Numbered from the stretch's first letter, positions 1 through 6,534 are shown. The stretch is DNA of 10,832 nucleotides from Alphaproteobacteria bacterium (GCA_947499175.1 CANMNU010000039.1:1-10832); one strand, 5' to 3'. Notes: generated from the sequence alone by a model not told the origin. Made by a program: numbers and translations.

Positions 1-420
1 TACTTCGGTTTGTTTATCCCAAACAGCAAAAGCAAACATGCCAATAAATAGCTTAACGGATGTTTCAATTCCCCAAGCATCAAAAGCCGCGAGCATTATT
101 TCCGTATCAGAATGGCCTTTAAATGATACATGGGCAAGATTTGTCTTTAGTTCAGCACTATTAAATACTTCGCCATTATAGATCATAACATAGCGACCTG
201 AAGCTGATGTCATTGGCTGATGTCCAGATGGTGATAAATCAACAATTGCTAAGCGACGATGGGCAAGAGCTACAGTCCTTTGATCATTAATCCATATTCC
301 AAAAGAATCAGGGCCACGAGATTGAATTTCAATGGCCATAGACTTTGCCATAGACTGGGCCAACTGCTCACTAACAAAAAATTTATGACTAGGGTCCCAA
401 AAACCAGTAATGCCGCACAT
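1..420 (-). CDS. asnB: AsnB-type asparagine synthetase (glutamine-hydrolysing), N-terminal part, cut by the window edge
   Basis: This is the glutaminase half of a class II (Ntn-type) amidotransferase of the asparagine synthetase B family, which moves ammonia from glutamine to an acceptor, normally aspartate. The 140 visible codons start at an ATG (418-420) and stay open to the left edge. Cys2 in MCGITGF is the predicted catalytic nucleophile after Met removal. Other family marks are RGPDS (35-39), HRRLAIVDLS (54-63), GHQPM (66-70), YNGE (81-84), SDTE (104-107) and GMFAFA (127-132). The synthetase (ATP pyrophosphatase) half lies outside the window. The gene sits 17 bp after the glmS stop, with a purine-rich AAAGAAG about 10 nt before the ATG, so it is probably co-transcribed with glmS. 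AsnB homologues of this type are common both as housekeeping genes and in surface polysaccharide clusters. The visible part cannot tell which, so the asparagine product is inferred from the family. Confidence 0.87.
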   Translation of the reverse strand, partial: MCGITGFWDPSHKFFVSEQLAQSMAKSMAIEIQSRGPDSFGIWINDQRTVALAHRRLAIVDLSPSGHQPMTSASGRYVMIYNGEVFNSAELKTNLAHVSFKGHSDTEIMLAAFDAWGIETSVKLFIGMFAFAVWDKQTEV

Positions 421-437
421 AGGTATGTATCTTCTTT

Positions 438-2267
438 CTATTCCACCGTAACCGATTTAGCTAAATTACGCGGTTGATCAACATCTGTGCCTTTGTGTAG
501 GGCCGTATAATATGCGATGCACTGCACAGCACAGGTATAAATAAAACAATTAGCAACTGTTCCAGCTTTAGGTAAATAAATACTCCTAAATTCGCAAGAC
601 TTTACGTTAAATTCTTGATTATCAGTTAACACAAAAACTGGAGCCCCTCTGGTAGCTACTTCTTGAATGTTTGAGGCAGTTTTTTCAAACCAACTATCAT
701 TGGGTGCAATAGCAATCAATGGCGTTGCACTATCAACTAAAGCAATGGGGCCATGCTTTAATTCACCTGCAGCATATGCCTCGGCATGGATATAAGAAAT
801 TTCCTTTAGTTTTAAGGCGCCCTCCAAAGCTACTGGATAATTTGTGCCACGTCCAATAAATAAGGCATCACGCGCTTGTGAAAGCCTCTGGCCCAGCTGG
901 TCAAATTCTGAAATATTTTGCAAAACTTGGCTAATAAAATTTGGGATGTGTAAAAGTTCAGTTATATGCTCAGCGATTGTGTGATTATCTATTATTTTAC
1001 GTGCACTAGCTGCGTATAAGGATAGCACATTTAAAACCATCAATTGTGAAGTAAATGCCTTAGTCGAAGCTACGCCAATTTCAGGACCTGCCATAGTCAA
1101 AATATGTTGGTGGGCGGAGCGCGCCATGGAACTTTCTGGTACGTTTACTATTGCGACCGTTAGGCACCCCATATTTTTTGCTAGGTTAAGTGCTGCCAAA
1201 GTATCTGTAGTTTCACCTGATTGCGAAACAAATAAACATGTATCGTCACTATTTAAAACAGGGTCTCTGTAACGAAATTCTGATGCCAAATCAACTTCAC
1301 ATAAAATACGAGCTGTTTTTTCAAACCAATATTTAGCCATAAGGCACGCGTAGTATGAGGAACCACATGCAATCAAGCGAATACGCAAATTTTTATTGGT
1401 AAAATCAATAGGTAATTCGTTACGTATAGTTTTGTTATGCTCATCAACCAAGGAAAGTAAAGTATCACTTAATGTTTGGGGCTGCTCAAAAATTTCTTTT
1501 AACATGAAATGGCTGTAACCGCCTTTGCTTGCAGCACCTGTCGCCAAATTCAATTGTTTAATATCACGATTTACTAATTGGTTATTAGCATCATAAATTT
1601 TGTAGGTAAAATTACTACCACGGCACATAATCACTGTGTCACCTTCTTCAAGGTAGCAAATTTTTTGGGTCCATGGTGCTAATGACCATGCATCAGAACC
1701 TAGAAATAATTCATCTTCTTTAATTCCCAAAACTAACGGACTACCACGACGCGTACCAATTAAAATATCTGGGTTGTCTTTAAAAATAATAGCTAAAGCA
1801 AAAGCACCTTCTAGTTTTGCAATACTTTCAACTACAGCAATCTCAATAGATTTACCAAGCTGCAATTCCTGTTCAATTAGGTGCACGACAACTTCAGTAT
1901 CAGTTTCACTTTGAAAAGCTACCTCTTGGCTAATTAGAGCTTCCTTAAGTATTTGATAATTTTCAATAATACCATTATGCACAACGGCTACTCGATCTGT
2001 AGCATGGGGATGGGCATTTCGTTTAGTTGGTGAACCATGGGTAGCCCAACGTGTGTGTCCTATGCCAACAGACCCAGACAGAGGATTCTTTTCCACAAGG
2101 TCTTTTAAAGCTTGTAACTTTCCAGCGGCGCGACATCTGTTAATGGTGTTTTGGTTAATTGTAGCAATTCCTGCCGAATCATAACCTCGATATTCTAGTC
2201 GTGATAAACCGTCAATTAAGCTGTTACCAACTTCTTTATTTGATAAAATGCCTATAATTCCACACAT
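438..2267 (-). CDS. glmS: Glutamine--fructose-6-phosphate aminotransferase (isomerizing)
   Basis: GlmS converts fructose-6-phosphate and glutamine to glucosamine-6-phosphate and glutamate, the first step towards UDP-GlcNAc for peptidoglycan and lipopolysaccharide; it is cytosolic. The 609 residues match the usual family length. The N-terminal glutaminase domain (about 1-240) has nucleophile Cys2 in MCGIIGI, HTRWATHG (71-78), HNG (97-99) and TD (122-123). The two SIS sugar-isomerase domains follow: the first carries CGSSYYA (301-307), SQSGETTDT (348-356) and ASTKAFTSQ (400-408); the second carries the isomerase residues Glu489 and His505 (in ELKHGP). The C-terminal tail ends in DQPRNLAKSVTVE, with the conserved Lys604 that contacts the sugar. 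The start is well supported: an AGGAG lies 6 nt upstream (2274-2278). No glmS ribozyme is expected in proteobacteria and none was seen. It is the first gene of its transcript here, followed closely by the asnB-like gene. Confidence 0.98.
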   Translation of the reverse strand: MCGIIGILSNKEVGNSLIDGLSRLEYRGYDSAGIATINQNTINRCRAAGKLQALKDLVEKNPLSGSVGIGHTRWATHGSPTKRNAHPHATDRVAVVHNGIIENYQILKEALISQEVAFQSETDTEVVVHLIEQELQLGKSIEIAVVESIAKLEGAFALAIIFKDNPDILIGTRRGSPLVLGIKEDELFLGSDAWSLAPWTQKICYLEEGDTVIMCRGSNFTYKIYDANNQLVNRDIKQLNLATGAASKGGYSHFMLKEIFEQPQTLSDTLLSLVDEHNKTIRNELPIDFTNKNLRIRLIACGSSYYACLMAKYWFEKTARILCEVDLASEFRYRDPVLNSDDTCLFVSQSGETTDTLAALNLAKNMGCLTVAIVNVPESSMARSAHQHILTMAGPEIGVASTKAFTSQLMVLNVLSLYAASARKIIDNHTIAEHITELLHIPNFISQVLQNISEFDQLGQRLSQARDALFIGRGTNYPVALEGALKLKEISYIHAEAYAAGELKHGPIALVDSATPLIAIAPNDSWFEKTASNIQEVATRGAPVFVLTDNQEFNVKSCEFRSIYLPKAGTVANCFIYTCAVQCIAYYTALHKGTDVDQPRNLAKSVTVE

Positions 2268-2408
2268 AAATTACTCCTAAATAGCACGGCCACCCAATTA
2301 AAATAACAATAATACAACTACCTTAAAAAACCTTAAGATTTATCAGTGTGTTTTAACTATTAATTAACCAATTTTCCCATATCCTGAACCCCTGATACCC
2401 ATAATATA

Positions 2409-2427
2409 GGGCGGGGGAGGTGGTGGG
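2409..2427 (+). other. G-rich island upstream of glmS
   Basis: Within a very AT-rich intergenic stretch the plus strand has a G-rich tract (G runs of 3, 5, 2, 2 and 3 separated by single bases). The flanking region, about 2385-2435, is also unusually GC-rich. On the glmS coding strand the tract becomes a C-rich block followed by G-rich segments (about 2376-2402), which could pair weakly. Only three runs reach GGG, so a three-tier G-quadruplex is not supported; a two-tier one is possible. It lies about 140 bp before the glmS start. Its role is unknown: it could be a remnant of inserted sequence or a regulatory site. Confidence 0.4.
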
Positions 2428-2487
2428 AAGCGTATAACATAAAGAAGTTAACAAAAAGTTACCTACACCTGCCAAAATTAAAATAAA

Positions 2488-2621
2488 TTATTAGTCATTC
2501 CCGGTGACATTTTGCTAAAAGGCGAAGAAACACTAGATTTAGTTGAAAGATCTTTACGAAAATCAATTTCTGAAACTAGTGTATTTCCTGGCTTGTGATA
2601 ATATCCGGGAATCACTAATAA
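2488..2621. repeat. Imperfect palindromic element with 17-bp terminal inverted repeats (MITE- or RPE-like)
   Basis: The left arm (2488-2504, TTATTAGTCATTCCCGG) and the right arm (2605-2621, CCGGGAATCACTAATAA) are reverse complements with one mismatch in 17. Inside, a second concentric pair (ACACTAG at 2530-2536, CTAGTGT at 2576-2582) and a near-central palindrome AAAGATCTTT (2546-2555) show that the whole 134 bp folds on itself. Outside the arms the similarity stops abruptly, which suggests a discrete element. Outer arms of the CATTCCCG/CGGGAATG kind are typical of small dispersed bacterial repeats. It is open on both strands: 34 codons on plus, ending at a TGA (2596-2598), and 45 codons on minus from a GTG at 2615. 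That also resembles Rickettsia palindromic elements. Only one copy is in the window, so being repeated in the genome is inferred. Confidence 0.6.
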
Positions 2622-2636
2622 ATTAGTTTAGTTAAT

Positions 2637-2667
2637 TTTACATTTCAATCAGGAAACTACATATTTA
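2637..2667 (+). promoter_or_regulatory. Possible promoter for the yqaA-dsbB-coq7 operon
   Basis: TTTACA (2637-2642) differs from the consensus -35 by one base. An AT-rich segment at 2660-2667 (CATATTTA) lies at about the right distance (17-19 bp) but is a poor -10 match. A start here would give a leader containing the 9-codon ORF at 2687. In such AT-rich DNA, matches of this quality arise often by chance. Confidence 0.28.
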
Positions 2668-2686
2668 AATATATATAAGGATTCTC

Positions 2687-2716
2687 ATGTTTTATGGTAT
2701 AAAAGTCTATATCTGA
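2687..2716 (+). CDS. Possible 9-codon leader ORF upstream of yqaA
   Basis: A tiny ORF reads MFYGIKVYI and then stops at TGA (2714-2716). It has a better ribosome binding site than the gene behind it: AAGGA at 2677-2681, 5 nt before the ATG. It ends 18 nt before the chosen yqaA start, which itself has no recognisable Shine-Dalgarno sequence, so translation could reach yqaA by reinitiation. The peptide is hydrophobic and has no run of one amino acid, so a classic amino-acid attenuator is not indicated. No function is assigned, and chance is a real alternative. Confidence 0.3.
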   Translation: MFYGIKVYI

Positions 2717-2734
2717 AATTTTTTGTAAAAACAA

Positions 2735-3364
2735 ATGACAAGTAGCCCCACTTGCGTTATCAAAAATTTGAAAAATCCCAACCTCTTGCGGCGAATGTAT
2801 GACTGGTGCCTAGAAACCGCAAATACCAAACATGCCAAATACATAATGTATATGGTGTCTTTCGCAGAAAGTTCATTTTTTCCACTACCGCCTGATTTAA
2901 TGCTAGTTCCTATGATTTTGGCAAATCGTTTGTTAGCATGGCGTTTAGCTTTTTGGGCTACAATTTCCTCAGTTGCTGGCGGTATGTTGGGATACGCTAT
3001 TGGTTTTTACCTATTTGCATCTTTTGGACAGTGGATTATTGATACCTACCACATGCAAGGTACTTTTGAACGCTTCCAAGTTGATTTTCAAAATTATGGC
3101 TTTTGGATTATTGTTCTAAAAGGGTTAACGCCAATTCCCTACAAGTTGGTAACTATTGCCAGTGGTGTTGCGAAGTTTGACCTAATGCAGTTTTTTACAG
3201 CCTCAATCATTGCTAGGGCATTTCGTTTTTACCTATTGTCAGCACTTTTATATTTCTTTGGACCAATTGCAAAAAAATATATTGAAAAATATTTAACTCT
3301 AGCACTTTTGGTCAGCTTAGCTATAATTTTAGTGGGATTTGCTATTGTGAAGTGTATAGGGTGA
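2735..3364 (+). CDS. YqaA family (DedA/SNARE-associated type) inner membrane protein
   Basis: A 209-residue membrane protein of the YqaA branch of the DedA superfamily. Diagnostic segments are FAESSFFPLPPD (43-54), with its acidic residues Glu45 and Asp54, and KGLTPIPYKLVTIASG (129-144). Hydrophobic stretches around 38-62, 70-97, 121-140, 150-177 and 185-206 fit several membrane or re-entrant segments. DedA relatives are linked to lipid-carrier (undecaprenyl phosphate or phospholipid) flipping and membrane homeostasis; the substrate of the YqaA branch is not known to me. The ATG at 2735 lacks a Shine-Dalgarno sequence. The first 16 or so residues have no clear family match, so a later start near residues 17-21 (LLRRM) is possible. 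The stop overlaps the dsbB start by 4 bp (GTGA), so the two are translationally coupled. In alphaproteobacteria this gene often precedes dsbB and coq7, as here. Confidence 0.85.
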   Translation: MTSSPTCVIKNLKNPNLLRRMYDWCLETANTKHAKYIMYMVSFAESSFFPLPPDLMLVPMILANRLLAWRLAFWATISSVAGGMLGYAIGFYLFASFGQWIIDTYHMQGTFERFQVDFQNYGFWIIVLKGLTPIPYKLVTIASGVAKFDLMQFFTASIIARAFRFYLLSALLYFFGPIAKKYIEKYLTLALLVSLAIILVGFAIVKCIG

Positions 3365-3867
3365 TTAACGAAATTTTTAAAAATTCTAGATATTTTTACT
3401 GGTTTGTTGCTGTATTTTTTATCAGCCTACTTTGCGTGGGATATATGGCGGAGTATGGGTTTGATATCGTTCCATGCAGTCTTTGCATATTTCAACGTTA
3501 TGTAATGATGGCAATTATAGCCCTATCTTTAATGGTGGTAGTTTCCGGTGTTGATCATAAATTAGGAACAATTATAATTTACTTATTTGCCTTTAGCGGC
3601 GTAATTTTAAGTGGCTACCACATTGGTGTTGAAATGAAATGGTGGGCAATGCCACAATCGTGCATTGGCAATGTTAATTTAATTGCTGAAGATCCTGCTG
3701 AAATGCTAAAAGCACTACAAGAACAAATGAAAAATCAAAAAATATCACGTTGCGATCAAATTAACTGGTATATTTTTGGAATTCCAGCCAGCTGGTGGAC
3801 CTTGGGTGCATTTTTGTTTGCAACTTTAGTAATTGGTTGGCGAGAGTGGACGAATCCAAAAAAATAA
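3361..3867 (+). CDS. dsbB: Disulfide bond formation protein B
   Basis: DsbB reoxidises the periplasmic oxidase DsbA and passes the electrons to ubiquinone in the inner membrane. From the GTG at 3361 the product is 168 residues with four hydrophobic segments (about 12-30, 46-62, 69-88 and 138-158). The first redox pair is Cys39/Cys42 in VPCSLCIFQRY, just after the first membrane segment, with the conserved QR following. The second pair is Cys101 (PQSCIG) and Cys131 (SRCDQ) in the periplasmic loop. GYHIGVE near residue 86 and WW at 94-95 are typical of alphaproteobacterial members. GTG 3361 was chosen because it forms a GTGA overlap with the yqaA stop and has GAAG 8 nt upstream. An in-frame GTG at 3352 would add three residues. 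The 3' end overlaps coq7 by 22 bp. No dsbA is in the window. Confidence 0.92.
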   Translation: MINEIFKNSRYFYWFVAVFFISLLCVGYMAEYGFDIVPCSLCIFQRYVMMAIIALSLMVVVSGVDHKLGTIIIYLFAFSGVILSGYHIGVEMKWWAMPQSCIGNVNLIAEDPAEMLKALQEQMKNQKISRCDQINWYIFGIPASWWTLGAFLFATLVIGWREWTNPKK

Positions 3868-4358
3868 AATCAATGCTACGAGTTAATCATGCTGGAGAAC
3901 TTGGCGCACGACAAATTTATAAAGCTCAGCGCCGCGTTTTAGGAGACGACCCAGATTTAGTGTTTATGGCAGAACAAGAAATTGAACACTTAAAAACCTT
4001 TACTAAATTAATGATTGAACACAAAGCACAACCAACAATTTTCCAACCAGTGTGGCACGTGTTAAGTTACAGCATGGGCGCAGTTACTGCATTTCTTGGT
4101 AAGCAAGCTGCCCACGCTTGCACTATTGCAGTTGAAGAAGTCATAGTTGAACATTATCAACAGCAAATTGATTTGCTAGAAAAATTGCCTAATCACCAAA
4201 GTTTACGGTCAACTATTCAACAATTTCAACAAGAAGAAGATCACCACCGTGCAATTGCTGAACAAGGCGGTGGAAAAGAAACCCCAGCATTTGATATTCT
4301 AAATAAAATAGTTAAATCAATCACCAAGGCTGCAATCAGAATTTCAGAAAAAATTTAG
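3846..4358 (+). CDS. coq7: Demethoxyubiquinone hydroxylase (di-iron Coq7 family)
   Basis: Coq7 is a membrane-associated di-iron monooxygenase that carries out the O2-dependent C6 hydroxylation near the end of ubiquinone synthesis. The 170 residues show the expected ligand set: Glu18 in VNHAGELGA, ExxH at Glu45/His48 (EIEHLKTF), Glu97 or Glu98 in AVEEVIVEHY, and ExxH at Glu130/His133 (EEDHH). It is close to the short form seen in alphaproteobacteria. The start is uncertain. ATG 3795 would overlap dsbB by 73 bp and add a stretch read out of frame from the dsbB end, so I prefer GTG 3846, which leaves a short N-terminus before the conserved SMLRVNHAGE. ATG 3873 is the minimal alternative. The gene ends tail-to-tail with the binding-protein gene on the other strand, with a 4-bp overlap. 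Its presence implies an aerobic ubiquinone-based respiratory chain. Confidence 0.95.
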   Translation: MDESKKIKSMLRVNHAGELGARQIYKAQRRVLGDDPDLVFMAEQEIEHLKTFTKLMIEHKAQPTIFQPVWHVLSYSMGAVTAFLGKQAAHACTIAVEEVIVEHYQQQIDLLEKLPNHQSLRSTIQQFQQEEDHHRAIAEQGGGKETPAFDILNKIVKSITKAAIRISEKI

Positions 4359-5125
4359 CCTTCTGCTACTATTTTTTTAAAATACTGGTTTTCTAATTTT
4401 GTAATTTCGCCATTCTTAATCATTTCTTGCACAATTTCGTTAATTTGATTAAGTAATGCGGAACCCTTAGGTACTGCTATTGCAAATGTTATAACAGTAT
4501 CTTCAATCGGTATTATCTTCAAATCAGGATTGGAGTCCTGAATTTCATGCCCTTCAGAATAACCGGTTAAAATTGCCTGGCACTTACCTTCATGCATAGC
4601 AGTAAATAGTTCAGCGAACTTGTTGCGTTGCAATTGTTTTACGTTCTTAAATTCCTTGTTTTTATTATCAGTAAAATATTTCTCATAAGTGGTTCCCTTT
4701 TCAAAGCCAAGGGTTTTTCCACTTAAATTTTCAATTTTACTTATAGTAGATGCAATTGATGTGACAATTACCGACATTGAGCGGTGATAAGGCACAGTAA
4801 AATCAACTTCTTTTTCTCGTTCCTTAGTGTGCCCTATTGCCGCAATAGCAAAATCAACCTGTTTTTTTGCAACGGTTGAGATAATGTCTTGAAAATCAAC
4901 GTCATGAAAATGTATAGTTTTTCCAAGTTTTTTTGCAATTACATTAATCAATTCAACCTCAAAACCCACTAATTTTCCATTTTCATTGTAAATAAATGGT
5001 GGGTAATCACTAGAAATGGCAATGTTTAAAACATTAGCAGGTTTAATGTCATCTGCCTTAAAATCATCTTTTTTTTCACAACCTGCGAAAACTAAAATAC
5101 TTAGCAGCAAATTTAAGATTTTCAT
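4355..5125 (-). CDS. Amino-acid-type ABC transporter substrate-binding lipoprotein (SBP family 3)
   Basis: A 256-residue periplasmic binding protein of the polar amino acid family. Residues 1-15 form a signal peptide ending in a lipobox (LVFAGC), so Cys16 should be lipid-anchored. The domain begins at about residue 32; DYPPF (40-44) and GFEVELINVIAKKLG (54-68) fit the family 3 signature. Arg103 in TKEREKEVDFT is the expected partner of the ligand carboxylate. The Asp that normally binds the alpha-amino group (as in VLHD of GlnH) appears to be Gly in QAILTGYSE, so the ligand may not be a standard alpha-amino acid. The start has AAGGA 8 nt upstream, inside the end of nuoK, and the gap to nuoK is only 4 bp, so it is in the nuo transcript. 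No permease or ATPase gene is next to it. The stop overlaps the coq7 stop region on the opposite strand. Confidence 0.9.
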   Translation of the reverse strand: MKILNLLLSILVFAGCEKKDDFKADDIKPANVLNIAISSDYPPFIYNENGKLVGFEVELINVIAKKLGKTIHFHDVDFQDIISTVAKKQVDFAIAAIGHTKEREKEVDFTVPYHRSMSVIVTSIASTISKIENLSGKTLGFEKGTTYEKYFTDNKNKEFKNVKQLQRNKFAELFTAMHEGKCQAILTGYSEGHEIQDSNPDLKIIPIEDTVITFAIAVPKGSALLNQINEIVQEMIKNGEITKLENQYFKKIVAEG

Positions 5126-5129
5126 ATAA

Positions 5130-5432
5130 TTAATCCTTCAGTTTATTCATATCACTTAAAAATATGCTACCACGATTACGATAATAGAGCACTATTATTG
5201 CCAATCCAATTGCAGCTTCTGCAGCAGATGTGGTAAGAACGAACAGGGAAAATATTTGTCCATCTAAATCCTCTAAAATAGCAGAAAACCCAACAAAATT
5301 TATGCTTACACTAAGTAATAGTATTTCTATTGATAGCAACACTGAGATTATATTATCTCTTTGTTGGTAGATTCCAAACAACCCCAAACAAAATAAGTAA
5401 ATAGAAGGCACCAAAACTAACAAGTGTCTCAT
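5130..5432 (-). CDS. nuoK: NADH-quinone oxidoreductase subunit K
   Basis: NuoK is a small membrane subunit of the proton-pumping arm of respiratory complex I (homologous to mitochondrial ND4L). At 100 residues it has the standard length and three membrane segments (about 3-21, 28-50 and 60-86). The two buried glutamates needed for proton transfer are present at their usual places: Glu36 in SIEILL and Glu72 in SAAEAAIGLA. The stretch INFVGFS (44-50) is also typical. The ATG overlaps the nuoJ stop in an ATGA (5429-5432), so its translation is coupled to nuoJ. It is followed not by nuoL, as in the usual order, but by a binding lipoprotein gene 4 bp away. Confidence 0.97.
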   Translation of the reverse strand: MRHLLVLVPSIYLFCLGLFGIYQQRDNIISVLLSIEILLLSVSINFVGFSAILEDLDGQIFSLFVLTTSAAEAAIGLAIIVLYYRNRGSIFLSDMNKLKD

Positions 5433-6034
5433 AGTTCGATTCCTTGTTTAAATGTTACCTTTACAAGAGTTAAGGTGTCACGTGGCTCACGGTTTATTTG
5501 TTTGCTAATTTTTGGGATGTTACTATTGCGGCGATCACGCAATGTTAACAATATCGCGCCAACCATGGCTAGTAAAAGTAGCAATCCTGAAATTTGAAAA
5601 ATATAAAAATATTGAGTATATAAGTAATTGCCAATTGAATTAGTATTAGTAGTCATTTTTTGGATAGGTAAGGCAATAACATCTACAGCTTTTTCCCAAG
5701 TTTTCCATGGTAAAACGGCTATGATTAATTCAGCAAAAAGCGTAAAAGCTAAAATAGTACTGAATCCTGTGTATTGGTTAAATTTAAAATTTAGGCGTTG
5801 AACATCGAGCATCATTACTACAAATAAAAACAGTACAGCAACAGCTCCCACATAAACAATAACCAAAACCATTGCTAAAAATTCCGCTCCCCAAACTAAA
5901 AACAAGCCGGCAGCATTAAAAAACACCATAACTAATAGTAGCAAACTGTGAATAGGTGTTCGCATAAGGACAACACCTGTTGCTGAAACTAGTAATCCAG
6001 TAACAAAAATAATGTAAAGAATTGTTTCACCCAT
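5429..6034 (-). CDS. nuoJ: NADH-quinone oxidoreductase subunit J
   Basis: NuoJ (homologous to ND6) is a membrane subunit of complex I next to NuoK and NuoA; its third helix is involved in coupling quinone reduction to proton pumping. The 201 residues include five hydrophobic segments, with the hallmark YVGAVAVLFLFVVMML helix in the first half and a fifth helix (ISGLLLLLAMVGAILLTL) near residue 155. A charged cytosolic tail of about 30 residues follows. The start was set at ATG 6032-6034, which overlaps the nuoI stop in a TGATG arrangement. An in-frame TTG immediately before it would add one residue but has no advantage. The 3' end overlaps nuoK by 4 bp. Confidence 0.96.
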   Translation of the reverse strand: MGETILYIIFVTGLLVSATGVVLMRTPIHSLLLLVMVFFNAAGLFLVWGAEFLAMVLVIVYVGAVAVLFLFVVMMLDVQRLNFKFNQYTGFSTILAFTLFAELIIAVLPWKTWEKAVDVIALPIQKMTTNTNSIGNYLYTQYFYIFQISGLLLLLAMVGAILLTLRDRRNSNIPKISKQINREPRDTLTLVKVTFKQGIEL

Positions 6035-6534
6035 CAAAAATACTCTGCTTTTTTGTTAAGGTTTTCTGAAATAGCTTGTTCCCAAAGATCTCCATTTGCA
6101 AGAAGGCGATCTTTGTTAAAAATTAGCTCCTCATGCGTAAATGTTGAAAATTCAAAATTAGGACCTTCCACAATAGCATCAACAGGGCAAGATTCTTCAC
6201 ATAACCCGCAATAAATGCATTTTGTCATGTCTATGTCATAACGAATAGTTCTACGACTACCATCATCTCGAGGTTCTGATTCAATAACAATGGCTTGCGC
6301 TGGGCAAACAGCCTCACACAATTTACAAGCAATACAGCGCTCTTCTCCATTTGGGTATCGGCGTAGAGCATGCTCACCACGAAATCTTGGGCTAATTTCG
6401 CCTTTTTCAAAGGGATATTGAATTGTGACCTTGCGCTTGAACATATAGCGTAGTGTTGTGGCCATTCCGATAATTATATCAAATAATACTAAGCGTTTTA
6501 GGTGTTTTTTAAATCTCTCAATTTCTCTTAACAT
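6034..6534 (-). CDS. nuoI: NADH-quinone oxidoreductase subunit I (2 x 4Fe-4S)
   Basis: NuoI carries iron-sulfur clusters N6a and N6b, which lead electrons from NuoG to N2 in NuoB in the peripheral arm of complex I. Both ferredoxin motifs are intact: Cys67, 70, 73 and 77 in CIACKLCEAVCP, and Cys106, 109, 112 and 116 in CIYCGLCEESCP. The block RFRGEHALRRYPNGEERC (50-67) is typical of alphaproteobacterial and mitochondrial (TYKY) members. The N-terminal 30 or so residues form the amphipathic part that lies on the membrane subunits. The 166 residues are close to the usual alphaproteobacterial length. The ATG follows the nuoH stop with no gap (TAGATG), and the stop overlaps the nuoJ ATG by 1 nt. 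Confidence 0.97.
   Translation of the reverse strand: MLREIERFKKHLKRLVLFDIIIGMATTLRYMFKRKVTIQYPFEKGEISPRFRGEHALRRYPNGEERCIACKLCEAVCPAQAIVIESEPRDDGSRRTIRYDIDMTKCIYCGLCEESCPVDAIVEGPNFEFSTFTHEELIFNKDRLLANGDLWEQAISENLNKKAEYF

Noticed and set aside
259..477. Plus-strand 72-codon ORF over the glmS-asnB junction
   Set aside because: It is antisense to two clearly coding genes and its translation has no recognisable features.
2409..2427. Three-tier G-quadruplex
   Set aside because: Only three runs have three or more G, so four GGG runs are not available.
2360..2440. Minus-strand 26-codon ORF through the GC-rich island
   Set aside because: The bases before its ATG are pyrimidine-rich with no ribosome binding site, and no family is recognised. 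It is kept only as part of the island finding.
2478..2615. Minus-strand 45-codon frame (GTG start) and the 34-codon plus frame inside the palindrome, considered as genes
   Set aside because: Openness of both strands follows from the palindrome; neither has a convincing start and ribosome binding site, and the translations match no family I know.
3795..3845. Longer Coq7 start at ATG 3795
   Set aside because: The extra residues come from the dsbB 3' end read in another frame and do not fit Coq7; GTG 3846 is the better choice.
6035..6037. TTG start for NuoJ giving a Met-Met N-terminus
   Set aside because: The ATG at 6032-6034 overlaps the nuoI stop as TGATG, which is the usual coupled arrangement.
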